A stretch of DNA of 64,000 nucleotides from Lomentospora prolificans (taxonomy: Eukaryota > Ascomycota > Sordariomycetes > Microascales > Microascaceae): contig JARFXM010000004.1 of NCBI GenBank assembly GCA_029532625.1, forward strand, positions 1,798,001-1,862,000. The letters run 5' to 3'. This document shows positions 43,753 to 56,300 of this stretch, piece by piece. The position numbers and the translations under genes were made by a program. The stretch's first letter is position 1; each line of letters starts with the position of its first letter. The notes under the pieces were generated by a model, which saw only the letters and a program-made list of their open reading frames with translations, did no database searches and had not been told where the DNA came from.

Positions 43753-46612
43753 TTTTTCCCTCCCTTTCTCGTTCCAACTACTCCGTATTATTGTGTTGTA
43801 CCGCCCGTTTTCCTCCTCGGCTCGTTCCCCTGCCCGTATTGTACCAGGCCATTGGGTTTATCCAGGTTCCGCCCATAATCGTTAATAGCCAGGCCAGCGG
43901 GCTGCTGGCTGGTTTGCAAACGGGTCAAGGGTAGGGAAGGTACTAGCGTGCTTCGCCAATACTACCAGTTGGATCCAGACTGACAGGGTTCCCATTGCCT
44001 CTTGCACCAACCTCCCGGGTGTGACCCAGAGACCCGGTACGGCCAGCAGCCCTGGCTGCAAGTGATTTTTGCTTTTGTCCATGTCATCGACCGGCCGAAA
44101 AAAGCGGGCACTGGGGCCTTGAGATTTGGAACGGACCTGTGTGCCAGACCAGCGACTGTCTGGCTACGTGGTAGGTTGCCTTTCCCAGAAGCCTCGGTGT
44201 CAGGTCCTTGGCCAGGCCAGGCTGTGCTCTTTCAGTGTCGGTTGAACGTGGCTTGTGGCCAGCAGCGGCCAGTCCTAGTAGTATTTGTATTGTATTAGTC
44301 TGCCTCGGGATAGGGACAAATGTTTCTAGTCCTAGCCAGCGGCTTCCCTCCTCATTTCTTTTTCTCTCCGCCCTTTTCTAATATTGTCAGTTTAATTTTC
44401 TTTCACCAAACACGACAGGGCGACAAGCATGGATTTCAGGAAAATTGTGATGCAAGCCCATTTCCCACAACTTGCAAGTACAAGCCAGTCTGGCGTGTTC
44501 TTCCCAGTGTTCTTGAAGGCTGGCCATTTGATACCTCCCGCACCTACCCCCTGGCTCGCTCCAGGATATTCTGCTGGCTAAGGTTCCTGGCTCCCTCATG
44601 TCATCCCTGGCCTTTGGGCAAATAGCAACTCTCCCCAAATAGGACGCCAGCTCCGTTGTCTGAAAAAAAATGAAGAAGAAAAAAAAATGAAGAGCGCTGT
44701 CAACGTTGAGATACGTGTCCCCTTTCATGGATCGAGATAGAATGAGGGGGAGCAGGAAATGAAGAATGAAAGCGGCTGCAAGTGTGTGCCTCTTCGTCTC
44801 AGCTCGAGCTGTATCTTCTCACAATGATCCACGTTGCCCTTCCCTCTTCCGCATCCTTGCCTCGTTTGGAGGGTCACACGAAAAAAAAAAAAGCAGCTCT
44901 TCGGAGCTGTTGCCTGGTACGCCAATGTCTTTCTTCCGCAGGGAACAAAGGAAGAGAGGCCAAGGAGCTCTTCGAAGCCCGTTCTCAATCTCGCTAAGCG
45001 AGGAGTGACCTCGGCCTCACTCGCCAGCCACCCCTGTGTTCTCCCCCCACCGCCTCTGCCTTTTTGTCTCGATGAGGGTTATATTAACGAACCCAGAGAG
45101 GCGAGAGAGGTGTTGTGGCGGACGGGCATGTCATTTTCCTGATGTTTTGTCGTTTTTTCTGGCATGAGATATTACTTGTATCGGCATGTTAAGTTTTGTC
45201 ACCAATAATGAATTCACTGTTCGGTGACCTCCATTCAAGCTTCCCTCACAGGACGTGGTGTAGTTTCCTGTGGTGTGATGGGCTGGCCATGAGAAAAAAG
45301 TCCCCAGAGTACGACGTGACACGTCTATGCTCAACTTGTGGTTTATATGGATATTTGGTCGTGTTTCCTTGCTAGTTCTCTTCATCCTACCCTTCAGCTA
45401 GCAACCTTATGTTCATGCTGGCTCATCCTCCTCTTCGGACCCAAAGTTGATTGGAGAGTGTTGATGTCTTCTCGCTTTCTCCGAGGAGAATTCTTATCTC
45501 TGTACCCGAGGTGACTTAGGGAGTGGCGTCTCTCGGAGGAACCAAACCACCCGTGTGAGGACTTACACGTCGTGCTGGTGCTTTCGATCTACCCGGTCGC
45601 ATGACGACGATTGTTCGTCGTTCCAACTTTATCGCGGCCGTTTATGCCCTCTTCGCTGGCCTTTCGCATAATGTACTGGCTGGCACAACCCGAGCCAGAG
45701 CCACTTCACTCCTCCGCATTTTCAGCGCCATGTTGCAGTCGATTGACGCAAACTTAGCTGCTCAATCGCCAGCAGCCCTGAAAGCTGGCCAAAACTTTTG
45801 AACATGGCCCTGCTACCATATCTCGCTTCACGAGTTTCAGCCTCTTTCCCCACCTCTTCCAACCGCCGAAGCTTCTGGTACCGTGCCTGCCTGACCTGAC
45901 CCTTCTCTGGGAAGCGAAATCGCAAATGCATATGCCAGCATCCTTGCAGGTAACAGACCTTGACGGCATTGAGTGAACCCCCAAGCCTGGCTGGCCAGCT
46001 GTCCTTCCTTGCCCTGCATTTCCCGCCCTCTGCGCTGGTAATAATCCTAACCCCCGCCAGGCTGGCCCAGAGCCCGGCCTCGCCTCCCCCAATCGCCAAT
46101 CGCCGACTTTCCCACCCTGGTTCCACTGAAATCCATCCCGCACCCTGCCCTCCTCAGAACCGGAAGTTCAACTGCACGCGAGGTTCCTTTTATGTTTCAA
46201 AACATGCACTCTCGACGAAACGCGTGGGTGGGAGCCCCCCGCATGATTGATCCAGCGGGCCGACTACTAACGGGAACAAAGTCATTTTGATTCTCTTGTT
46301 GGCGGGAGGGGAGCAGATCCCCGTTTCCTCCGCACCTGTTTTCTACTTTGCTTTTTCTCCTTCGTTTCCTTTCCAAAGGGGGAAAAACAAAAAGGAAGCG
46401 GGCGGGTCGGGTCCCGAAGTGGAACCCGGGTAAAGAAGTATTGTATGAAACGTTGCGAGAAGTCTATCGAGATAATCCACCTCAGAAGTTCAAGCCAGAA
46501 GCCATAAGACCGGGCCCTGCTTCGCTTCGCACCGTTGAGATCCCTTCGTGGTACTGCGTATCGTCTATAATAATACAATACGGACGGCAACACCAATAAT
46601 AATAATGATAAT

Positions 46613-46639
46613 AGTAGTAGTAGTAGTAGATGATGATGA
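46613..46639. repeat. AGT / GAT trinucleotide repeat
   Basis: About five AGT units followed by four GAT units in the 3' flank of the PI4-kinase gene. Confidence 0.7.
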
Positions 46640-46966
46640 TGTCGTATCCGTAATAAGAAACCTCTTTTCAGCCCAATCTCGCTCCCCAATGCTCTTCCTC
46701 TCATCCTAATAATCTTCCCGGACCTAGTTCATGGAATGTCTATGCCGTTGTCCATGACATGTCAAAAGCGTAGAGTTCTAGACGTGCGCACTCTCCAAGA
46801 GGGAGGAGCGCGATGCGAACAATGTATAGAAGGAGAAGGAGAAGCGCAGAGATGGTTACACTTCTGGGAGTGATCCTGCCCATGACGAGGAAGAGAATAA
46901 AAAAAAAAAAAAAAAGAGAAAACAAAACAAAACAGTGGTTGCCATGCCATAGGAAGTAGAAAGGTT

Positions 46967-49388
46967 CTACCAGCAGCTAAAGACCGGGTTCTTCGACTTG
47001 ACCATTTCTAACCTCTCTACAATCACTTTGCGATGAATACCATCCATCCCTTCCGCAGCCGCATAACCAAGGTCGCCATCGAGGTCATCCTCGTCGATCG
47101 CGTCGCCATAAAGCTGCTGCGCTATGCTACTCGTTCTCTTCGACGCTAGCGCGGCGTGCGAATATCGTCGGTTATGCCTCGATGGCGCGTACATATTTAG
47201 GTTGGCTCTCGAGGGGCCTTGGTAGCTCATCCTGGGCCTAGAGCCGTTGGCGGGCTCGGGTTCCGAGTCGGCTTTCCGGAGGGTCGCTGGCCGCTTGCCA
47301 TTCATGGGGTTCGCGAGGAGCTCATCCGGGGAGCGAGCGTCCTCACTTGACGGCGTCGTCATCTCGAAGCGGCCGGGGTGTGGCATATCTGCGGGTGGGC
47401 TCGCGACGCCGAGGAGATCACCGTCCGAACCATTCGTGGGTGCGGAGGAAGCGACAGCACCGATATCCATCTCATCTATGGAGTCACGCCCCTGGCTCGC
47501 GTGGCGGCGGAACTCTGAGGACGTGACACGCATAGGCACCGCAACTGGGACATCTACGAGGTCATCCCAGACGCAAACTTTGGCGCGGCGGGTGAGCTCG
47601 AGAGGGCCATGATCAGGAGTTTTCAGGGTTTCCACTACGTTCCATGCCTGGCCCTTCATAACGGCAATTTGCTTGGCAAACATGCGCTCCTTGAAGTCAG
47701 GGTCAAGCTGGAAGACCTTACGCAACTCGTACTGAGTCTGGCTCCACCAATGTGTGGACGTTAGTAGTGGCAAGAAGTGATTTCTCGTCTTTTCCGAGAA
47801 TGGCCGGCCGATCAAGTCGACCGGGAGGAAAAGCCAGCCGAACGGGAAACTAGTAGCCAACATGTCAGCATATGTTGTTGGTGACTACAATAAAGAGAGA
47901 CAAGACCCACCTTCTCCAGGCATCCGGGTGTTTCCACGGCCAGGACAGCGAGTTATCGATAGCGCCAATGGAGATTTGCGGCTCATTGCTGGAGTGGGAT
48001 GGACTAGCAGCCTTCATCGGCCGTTGCATTTTGTAAGGGTAGGATGCGCGCTCTGCCATCTGCGGTCGCTGATCCAGGTTGGCTGGGCGAGGACCGACCG
48101 AGTCCTCCTCCTCCTCTCCGTCCTTTATGTTCATCTGTATAGGTTCAGAGGTGATAGACACCTGCTGGGTTTCCCAGTCAACTTTCACCATCCAATTATC
48201 CAAACCACGGTCCGTATTCCTCATGATGTAATCCAGGATCACGAGCTTCTCCAACTCCTCCCGAAAAGATTGCTTCAAGTTTTCGGTCCAAATAAAGTTT
48301 CCCGGCCCTAGCGGCATCTCATCAGGTGATTCTGCTTCACTGTCCGAGTCATCGGCGGGTGATGATCGGCCTGGGCGACAGTTGTCCGCCCACCTCTTCT
48401 TTCGTTTTCTGTGCGAGTCGGTCGTCCGGAACCCGGATAGATACTGGTCAGGCCATGGATGCTCACGCAGAAACACGTTGGCATCCTTGAAACCCTTGAG
48501 GAATACCTGGAAGCTCCCGGGCTTGGCTGGGAGGGGCTTCTTCTTCCGGTAAAAGCTATGCCGGTCCCAGAATGGGTAGTGAAAGGCCTTAGACGAAAGG
48601 TTGACAACTTCAGTATAGGGGACCATCCCAGTCTGAAGCTGGCAATCTAGAGTGTAGGCCGCGGCCTCGCTGACATAGGATAAATTTGGAATTAGGCTGC
48701 GATGCGAGTTAGTATTGCGCTTTAGATGGGTCGAGCGACATCTAGTTCCATAAGCTTACCATGCTCTGCCGAAACAGCAGGGGAACAGATTCCGGTGTAT
48801 CCACTTATTCCACTTGGGGTTCCCGGCGGCATACGGTTCTTCGTCCTTCGGTTTAAAGACACCCACCACCTTCCCAGACGTATTCCGCGCAAAGTAGCTG
48901 CCCGAACTACCCTGAGAAATCATCCGAGGATGAGTACCTTGTTCAATGGCCCTCCGCACACTATCGACAATCTCCTCGAACTCTAGCTTCGACATAACAG
49001 GTTGGTACTTGGCGAGTTCTCCCGGCGTAGCGGGCCTAACTCCTTCAGGTGCGCGGAAAACGGAGTGATGGATCTCTAACCGTTGCTCCTCGCCGGGATT
49101 TGCAGCTCTCGTGCGTTTAAATTTGGAGGCGATCTCGTCCGCCCATTTTTCAAGCCTCGCATTGATAGCCTTTATATCAACGCCGGTATTGCTTCCACGC
49201 CGGGCACGATGCCCCGATCGACCAGCACCTCGGTCTGAACGACCCTGCTGGGACGATGGATATTGACTACGGGAGGGCTGAAGGGAGGCGTAGCTCTGGG
49301 TAAGGTCTTCGTCATCGGAGTCGTCGCTGAATCGATCCGCCTGGGCAAGGCGCTCATACCCAGTGGTGGCAGGACGCGAGGGAGCCAT
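46967..49388 (-). CDS. lsb6: Type II phosphatidylinositol 4-kinase (Lsb6-like)
   Basis: Exons 49388-48760, 48696-47911 and 47849-46967 encode 765 residues; the introns are 63 and 61 bp. Key features are SSGSYFARNTSGKVVGVFKP (nucleotide-binding lobe, Lys in FKPKDEEPYAAGNPKWNKW), LIPNLSYVSEAAAYTLD, the catalytic RNTDRGLDNWMVK, and IGAIDNSLSWPWKHPDAWRS then FPFGWLFLPVDLIGRPFS. It makes PI4P on endosomal, vacuolar and plasma membranes. The palmitoylation site of animal enzymes (CCPCC) here reads FPCCFGRAC. The kinase domain carries a basic, then acidic insertion (RKRKKRWADN to DDSDSEAESPDE), and a long Ser-rich tail follows. The ATG in MAPSRPATTGYERL is the first in frame. Confidence 0.94.
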
Positions 49389-51012
49389 GGAGTGAGCGGG
49401 TTTTTGAAGCAAATATGGTGTCTTTCTCGATTGATCGCCTGCCTTCACTCCATTCCAGGCCAGCAGGGACTCGAACTCGTATACGACCGAAAGGAAAACG
49501 AAGGCACCGCTGAAAAGTCGACAAGAGAAGAGAATCGAATTCTATGATTCTATTAAAGAGAAAGGGATCGAAAGTTCAATGGTGGAATATCTAGACACCA
49601 CGAAAATGTTAGGGACGTTGGAAACCAGGGACATGACAAGGCGAGTAAGACAAAGCGTTCAGTGCCCTAGGGGCCGAGTAATTGGCGCCAGGGGTATGGA
49701 ACATACATCAATATGAATCGAAGAGAAGTGAAAAATACAGCTCATCTGCAAGTAAGACACTGTTATTTATTCCATTTTCAACGAGGAAAGAAGCTGAAAA
49801 TATGCCGTGGGGTTGGGTTGTTGTAGCAGCTACGCTACGATGGTGACTTGGCTAGTCTTGATGCGTTGTATCATCGTCATGACCTCCTTTCCGGCGTCGA
49901 GGAGCTGGAAAGCGCAGTGTCCAGCTGGATGGTGAACCGTGTCTGTTCCCAATTAGCCGACACTCTACCGTCACTTGACTAAGCAGAGGCTGCCGCCCTA
50001 CAGCAAGTCGGGAACGATGTGGCTCTTATTAGTGGGTCCTCTAAGATGACGTCGGTCTTGTCAATCCTACCCCACATTTCTGAAGAATTGGGGGCAGGTG
50101 GTGTCGACTAGAGATGCTCATCGCTGCTGCGAATTACCTGACAGAGCTCGTCATCTCTATCGCATTTTTGAGGAATATGATGTTCCATAGATAGCGTACT
50201 TCGTATTAGCAGGCAGCCATCCGTCCAGGACAGTGTGGACTGTTTCAATTCCCTTCCGGTACTGGATACTTCTGGTACTGGATATAGTGCGTCCCGTACT
50301 CCAGTACGCTCACCCTTGCATTGAAGACTGGGAGAGCCAATTGCTCTACACCAAACCGGGTCGGCCCCTGCTTTTTCGCACGTAGAGTGATGATCCTTTT
50401 TACCTTTTGGACCTGGAGGATCTTGGTTCATGCCCCAGCTGGCAATACTGCCAGTCTCCCCCCGCTAAATATGCCCATCTCTTACTTCGTATTTAAGTCG
50501 ATTTCTTCTACAGTTTTCGTGACACGGAATATGTGGACGATTGCTAGCGTAGTGATAGCCCAAACTTTGCGCTGGCTTATAAATGTCTGGAGCCCACTGT
50601 TACCCCTCCTGTGGATAATATTAAGGGGGGATAAAGTAATGGATATCTGGGCACCTGCGAGGCTGGTTAAAGAGCCGTAGCTGCCGCTGGGCAAAACTCC
50701 TGATGGTATTCACTTCTAAACACTCATTCACCGCGTTTATGTCTATATTCTACCTCTGTAGCATGAACTAGCTGAATAGAGTTTTCAATTGTGTTTGATA
50801 TTCAAGCCCTCGGAAAACTAAAAGACGACTCTTGGCACCTCGGGGCTGTCTCTTGGCAGGCCTCCCTTGTCAAATGAATCACGAAGTTTGCTTTTGAACC
50901 AAACATCAGTAAAATCAACTTGTCTCCGAGACACGGCTTTCCTCCCCGACACGTCGGAACATCAGTAATCCCAATATCGGCCCACATCGGAAGAAAGGCT
51001 GTTCAATCGAAC
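49389..51012. other. Intergenic
   Basis: About 1.6 kb upstream of the PI4-kinase gene. It holds its promoter, an 11-bp direct repeat (50258-50268 and 50274-50284) and a small inverted repeat (50295-50308). No supported gene. Confidence 0.45.
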
Positions 51013-51459
51013 ATGACGGCGGAAGAAGAACCGAAGACCCCTGCCACCCGCACCGACCCGGCGCCAGAAGACACTCCGGAGCCTGACATCCACAGGGGTC
51101 GAACCCAATCCCGGACGGCACCTCGAATGTCTATCACGGTAACAAACCGCACCGGAACCGGAGAATCCAGTACCCTTCGTGGTCGTACCAGGTGGAGATC
51201 GACTTCTCCATTTGTTCAACTATCTAGAAACCCGAGCTCCCAAGGCGCCAAGACACCTGCGCGCGGAGCATCTCCTATGTCCAGGTTGCTCATACGCGTG
51301 GCTATGATGAACAGACGACGCAGTCAGAGCCCATCACGCTCTAGAGAGCACCATTCAAACCAAAAGAGGAGTACGAGGAGACGGAGGAGGACAAGAAGTC
51401 GAGCTCGCATGGGCGAGGCCTCGAGACACCAAGACTCTACTCCTCAATCAGAGGAGTAG
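51013..51459 (+). CDS. Hypothetical Arg/Ser-rich protein (doubtful)
   Basis: A 148-codon ORF from ATG 51013. The N-terminal part is acidic and Pro/Thr-rich (TAEEEPKTPATRTDPAPEDT); the C-terminal half is strongly basic with RS/SR and poly-Arg stretches (RRRSQSPSRSREH, RSTRRRRRTRSRARMG). This composition resembles SR-type nuclear proteins, but there is no RRM or other domain and low-complexity ORFs arise by chance. It stands alone between the divergent PI4-kinase and SNF2 genes. I cannot assign a function. Confidence 0.3.
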   Translation: MTAEEEPKTPATRTDPAPEDTPEPDIHRGRTQSRTAPRMSITVTNRTGTGESSTLRGRTRWRSTSPFVQLSRNPSSQGAKTPARGASPMSRLLIRVAMMNRRRSQSPSRSREHHSNQKRSTRRRRRTRSRARMGEASRHQDSTPQSEE

Positions 51460-53310
51460 CAATTTCCCGAGTATCGGGTCATTGACATGTGGTGCTGCCG
51501 AGGCGTAAAGGCGCAGAGCCAACGTGCGGTCAGCAATATAAACTCAGGATACGATTATGAATTGCCTCAGGCCATGATATCGAGATTTATTCGGACCGGG
51601 GCCCTGCTTATGTCATTCTACAAATGGCGATGTTTCCCTTACTGTATTTATAGAGCAACGGAGTCTCATGAAAGCGGAAGCCGTCTGGGGAGACGCAGGT
51701 TTCCATTAAGGTTGGCTGGGCCAACAAGGATCGGATTGTTAGGCGTTCTTCCTGGTCTTTAGATACTATATCCAGATTGCTACACAAAGGAAATGCAATG
51801 ATTATTCATAAGTTGAATCTTGGGGGTATTTCTATTACTCATATGTTCACTCTTCCAGAGAAAGTGAGGGGTTGCCTTCCTGGTTTGATGGTCATAACTC
51901 GGTCTCGATTCGGTCTAGATGTCAATGGCTTCGGAGAGCAGGCACGATCTTTCAGGACGTCCGGCAAGAGCATGGCTAAAGCGCATGTTAGTGCGGGAAG
52001 TTGCGACTCTTTGAAAAGATCGAGTTGGTCGCATGACCTCACAGTGCGAGACCCGCTCTAGCCAACAGGCCGAGCGCCGAACTCCGGCTTCAGCTCAGGG
52101 TCCTGAAGCGCGGAGCTGGTCCTAAAGTTGGCTTCCAAGGGCTGGTTTTTAGCGGCCTCCGTGGTGTTCACTGGTACCAGCATCCCTGCGGCTGCATTTG
52201 TGTCTTCCCCACACTCACAGTGCAGGAAGACACCTTGGCCTCGACAGTATCGCGAATCGAAGGCACCTCTTCATCCCGCCAGCCCTCCTCGTCCGATGGG
52301 AAAAAGTTCCAACCTTTTCTCTCGATAAATTGTTTTGGAAGCGTTCCTCGGTTGTCTGGATCCTGAGTTGTGCAGAAAATACGCTAGGACCTGCCAGTAT
52401 ATTGAACGTTTACATACTCCTGCAATCCTTCGATTCCAAACCTTTACAGCCTTCGACCACGCCCGGCACTTTCGTCCCCGGCTCTTGTCGCTTCCGCACC
52501 GCCCCGGCCTGGTAATGATAAGAGGGCGCGACCCGAAGAACCCACTGTTTTCCAACTATTGCATGACGCCCTGCGCGCTCTGGTGTAACTAAACCTAGTG
52601 TAGGCTTCAGCTACACTCGGATTACCTAACGTCATTTCCTTGCTCGCGAAATTTCCCGACAACTTTGACGTTGCCTCGCGTTTGTGCATCTTCTGACAGC
52701 CTGGCTGCCTTTTCTGCCTAGAGCGACAAGTTCAACCGCAACACTGCGTTTCGGGGATAAGTGGATAGCCACTGGCGCTACGCTCTTTCGGCAGCCACTG
52801 CCTGCCACTTCAGCCAGAACGCGCTTCTGCACTTTTTTTCTCTTTCCAGACAGTTAGCCACCAAAGCACCCCGCCAAACCGAGCGTCCCACCCATTTCAG
52901 AGATAACGACCTTTCCGTTTTCGCCCTCTTTCGATTCACGTCTCTGCTCGACATTGCCTTCGTACCCATGTGACCGTTTCAAAATCCGCCGTTTCTCTCT
53001 TCCTTCCCCCTCTAATATCGCCGCATTTCTTTGCGCGCTTCGGATGCTTCAGGCGCATCGAGAATACACAGCTTTCGGCAGGGCAAGCTGGTGACATCGC
53101 CATGCCTTCCCCTAAGCTTCCAGATGGTAGAGTTGACCCGCCTAACCCACCACTGCGATTCTACCACTTTTCCATTAAAGTGGACCCTCGGGCGAGTGCC
53201 TGGGGTCGCCAGCCACTGGACTGACGGCTGCCGCGCAAGGCTGGCTTGTGTCCCCTACCCTCTATGCTCCCATATCGTTTCCACTAGCTGCTGCGACGGA
53301 AGATACTAAC
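51460..53310. other. Intergenic, upstream of second SNF2 gene
   Basis: About 1.85 kb with no convincing gene. CT- and CA-rich DNA in the last 600 bp is consistent with promoter and a long 5' UTR; GCCAGC/GGCTGG words recur near 53205-53250. Confidence 0.5.
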
Positions 53311-56300
53311 ATGTATGCCTTTCAAGGGCGATCGATCTTTGTCCCTCCGACCAGTAGCCAGACCAATGGCGCTGCTCCTTGGAGCGCCGCAGCTCTTCTC
53401 GCCCCGAGAAGCGCTGGCCGCCAGCAACCAATACCGCGACGCAACGGCTCGAGCTCGTCGCAGGCTCAACCGCCACCATCGATCGAACCATCTTTCCTCT
53501 TCTCGACCCCAGAAATTCCGAATATGGCCGAACCTAGTCCTGCAAATAGTATTCCTTTCTCAACACCGCTCTCTTCCGACTTGGCTCAGCAATCGTTCTC
53601 CTTCACTTTTGACTCCCCAGAGCAATCAATAGACCTGACTACACCAGGCGTCGCTCTGTCTTCTGCGAGTGCCGGGATGGGAGGCATGATTGAGCGTATG
53701 AATAACTTACAAGAGAGAGCCTTTGTCGTTCCGCCATCCAAGAAGCGAAGGGTTGACGAGGTCGTGGATCCTTCCAATGCGAAGAAGGCTATGATCACTG
53801 GAGGCGGCGGCATGCTCGGCGAAGCGGTCAGAAATCAAACCACGGCATCTAACGTACCTGCGTTGAACGGTAACGGGGCACAAACCGTTGACTTGACAGA
53901 AGGTAAGATTGCTGTTACAACTACCATGGTTACGTACTGGAGCTAACCTTTGCAAAGGCGATGATGATGTCGAAGTTGTCACAAGCCCTCAGGACGAGGA
54001 GGTCTGTTATGGCATGCTTATGGCGAAGCTGGAATGCTTCAAGGTTCCTTCCCCCAAGCCAGGAGCCCTGAGCCTCTTTGGTCCGCAATGGGTACCCATT
54101 GTGAAAATCGTCCTGAAAAGGCTCTCCGGAGATAGGACAACGAGGATTCAAGCCTATGACCATACGAGGGAAATCATTGGCAATGTAGACCCCATCACAT
54201 CTAATGGTCTAGCAACACTCCTTGACACGACCATGAAAATCCGTACAGACTGCCGAATCCCTTCGAGACAGAAACAGGGTGATGAGACGCCAGGAGCAAC
54301 AATTTCGAGGGCCTATCCGATCGACCTGGTTCTTTATGGGCCACTCAAGCACGCCAAAAGTGTAGGAAAACACTTATCCAGGTATAACTTGCAACTTCAC
54401 GGCCCTAAGTGGGTTCAAAGCGGCATCAAGGTACACAATCCGCACATTCAAGAGTATCAGCCACCTCCGCAAAAAACGTATACCAGCACCCAGGGTAGTT
54501 CCTTTACAGCTCCAACTCTCAGGACGGTGGAGGAAGTCCGCAACGAAGTCATGTCAGTCTTTGATTCCCTCGCGGATTCCCAGCATCTGCCAGAATCCCC
54601 GACCCCCGCTAGCGTCCAGACGCGTCTCTTAAAGCACCAGAGGCAAGGACTGTACTTCATGAAGTGCAGAGAATCGATGGAGAACGTTGAGGGGACTGGA
54701 GGGAGCAATCCATCGCTCTGGAAGAGGCGAATGAATGAAAATTTGCAAATGGCTTATGTCAATGTGATCACGGGCCAATGGGCCTCTAAACCACCAGAGA
54801 CACGAGGCGGTATTCTTGCCGACATGATGGGTCTTGGCAAAACGTTGAGCATCCTCTCCCTCATTGTCAGTTCGCTTGAGGATTCGACAAAATGGGGCGG
54901 TAAGGCACCGGCCCAGCCAAAGACCCCGAAACCGCCTAGCTCTGGGCCTAGAGCCCACGCCCAAACCTTGCCATTGACGAAGCTGGTCAGGAACACGAAG
55001 GCTACATTGCTAGTGTGCCCGCTAAGCACGATTACGAATTGGGAGGAACAAATAAAGCAGCACATTAAACCGGGCACGATCAAGTATCACATTTACCATG
55101 GATCCAACCGTATTAAGGACCTGCGCAAGCTGTCTCAGTTTGATCTCGTTCTCACCACATATGGTTCAGTATCGAGCGAGCTCAGCGGGCGTAGCAAACA
55201 GAAGCAAGGACCTTTCCCTCTCGAGGAGTTGGGGTGGTTTCGCATTGTGCTTGACGAGGCACATATGATTCGCGAACAATCCACCTTGCAGTTCAAGGCT
55301 ATCTGTAGACTTCAAGCCGACCGTAGGTGGGCAGTGACTGGTACGCCAGTTCAAAATCGACTTGATGACTTGGCTGCCCTTCTCGCCTTTATCCGCCTCA
55401 AGCCCTTTGACGACAGAAGCAAGTTCGCGCGCTTCATTGTCGAGCCGTTCAAGTGCTGCGACCCGGACATCGTTCCGAAGCTGCGGGTTCTTGTCGACTC
55501 AGTGACTCTTCGTCGACTGAAAGACAAGATAGACCTTCCACCACGGACCGATCAGATCGTCAGGCTTCCCTTCTCCAAGGAAGAACGGTACGTATACGAG
55601 CTGTTTGCGAGGAATGCACAGGACCGCGTCCGTGTCTTGGCGGGGAGCGGTATCGAGAAGGCACTCGGTGGTCATACGTACATACACATCCTGCGTGCTA
55701 TTCTGCGCCTTCGGCTTATCTGTGCGCACGGCAAGGACCTCCTCAACGAAGACGACCTTGCGGCGTTACAAGGAATGACGGCTGAGACGGCTATCGACCT
55801 CGATAGCGACGATGAAGCGGACGATAGCATCTCGGCGTTACCGGAGCGCAAAGCCTACGAAATGTTTGAGCTGATGCAGGAAACCAACAACGACACGTGT
55901 GTTAGCTGCCAGAAGAAGTTTGGAGCGGATGAGAGTGACAATATCGAGTCGGAGGGCCAAGAAGACCTGATGGGGTACATGAACCCGTGTTTCCATCTCA
56001 TCTGCACTTCATGTGTTGGGGCCTTCAGAGAACAGTCCAACGCTGCCATGCAACGCGGGGTGTCTAGAGGCCCATGCCCGGCCTGTAGCGCCTGGGTTCA
56101 AATCTATCTAGTTGAGCTCCGGCGGTCGAAGACCAAGGTAGAACACGACGGGTCCGCGGTAAAGCCCAAGAGGCAAGGCACCAACGGCACAAAGAAGAAC
56201 CTTGAGAAGTATTCTGGACCGAGCACCAAGGTCAGGGCTCTGATTGAAGACCTGCTCAAGTCTAAGGCCGAGAGCGAGAAGATACCCGACGAGCCACCGT

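Larger units (their letters stand above)
41076..46966. other. 5.9-kb gene desert
   Basis: From the transposon to the 3' end of the PI4-kinase gene I find no ORF with domain-like character. The longest, 41075-41677 plus strand (200 codons), has no recognisable motif. Notable sequence: repeated CCAG units at 42936-42956, a 23-bp C-run at 43730-43752, GGCCAG/CTGGCC-rich DNA at about 43880-46070, and AGT/GAT trinucleotides at about 46613-46639. The last part includes the likely 3' UTR of the kinase. Confidence 0.5.

Noticed and set aside
49460..49490. tRNA T-arm-like sequence (GAGTTCGAGTCCC on the minus strand)
   Set aside because: The flanking stems do not pair and no cloverleaf can be drawn around it.
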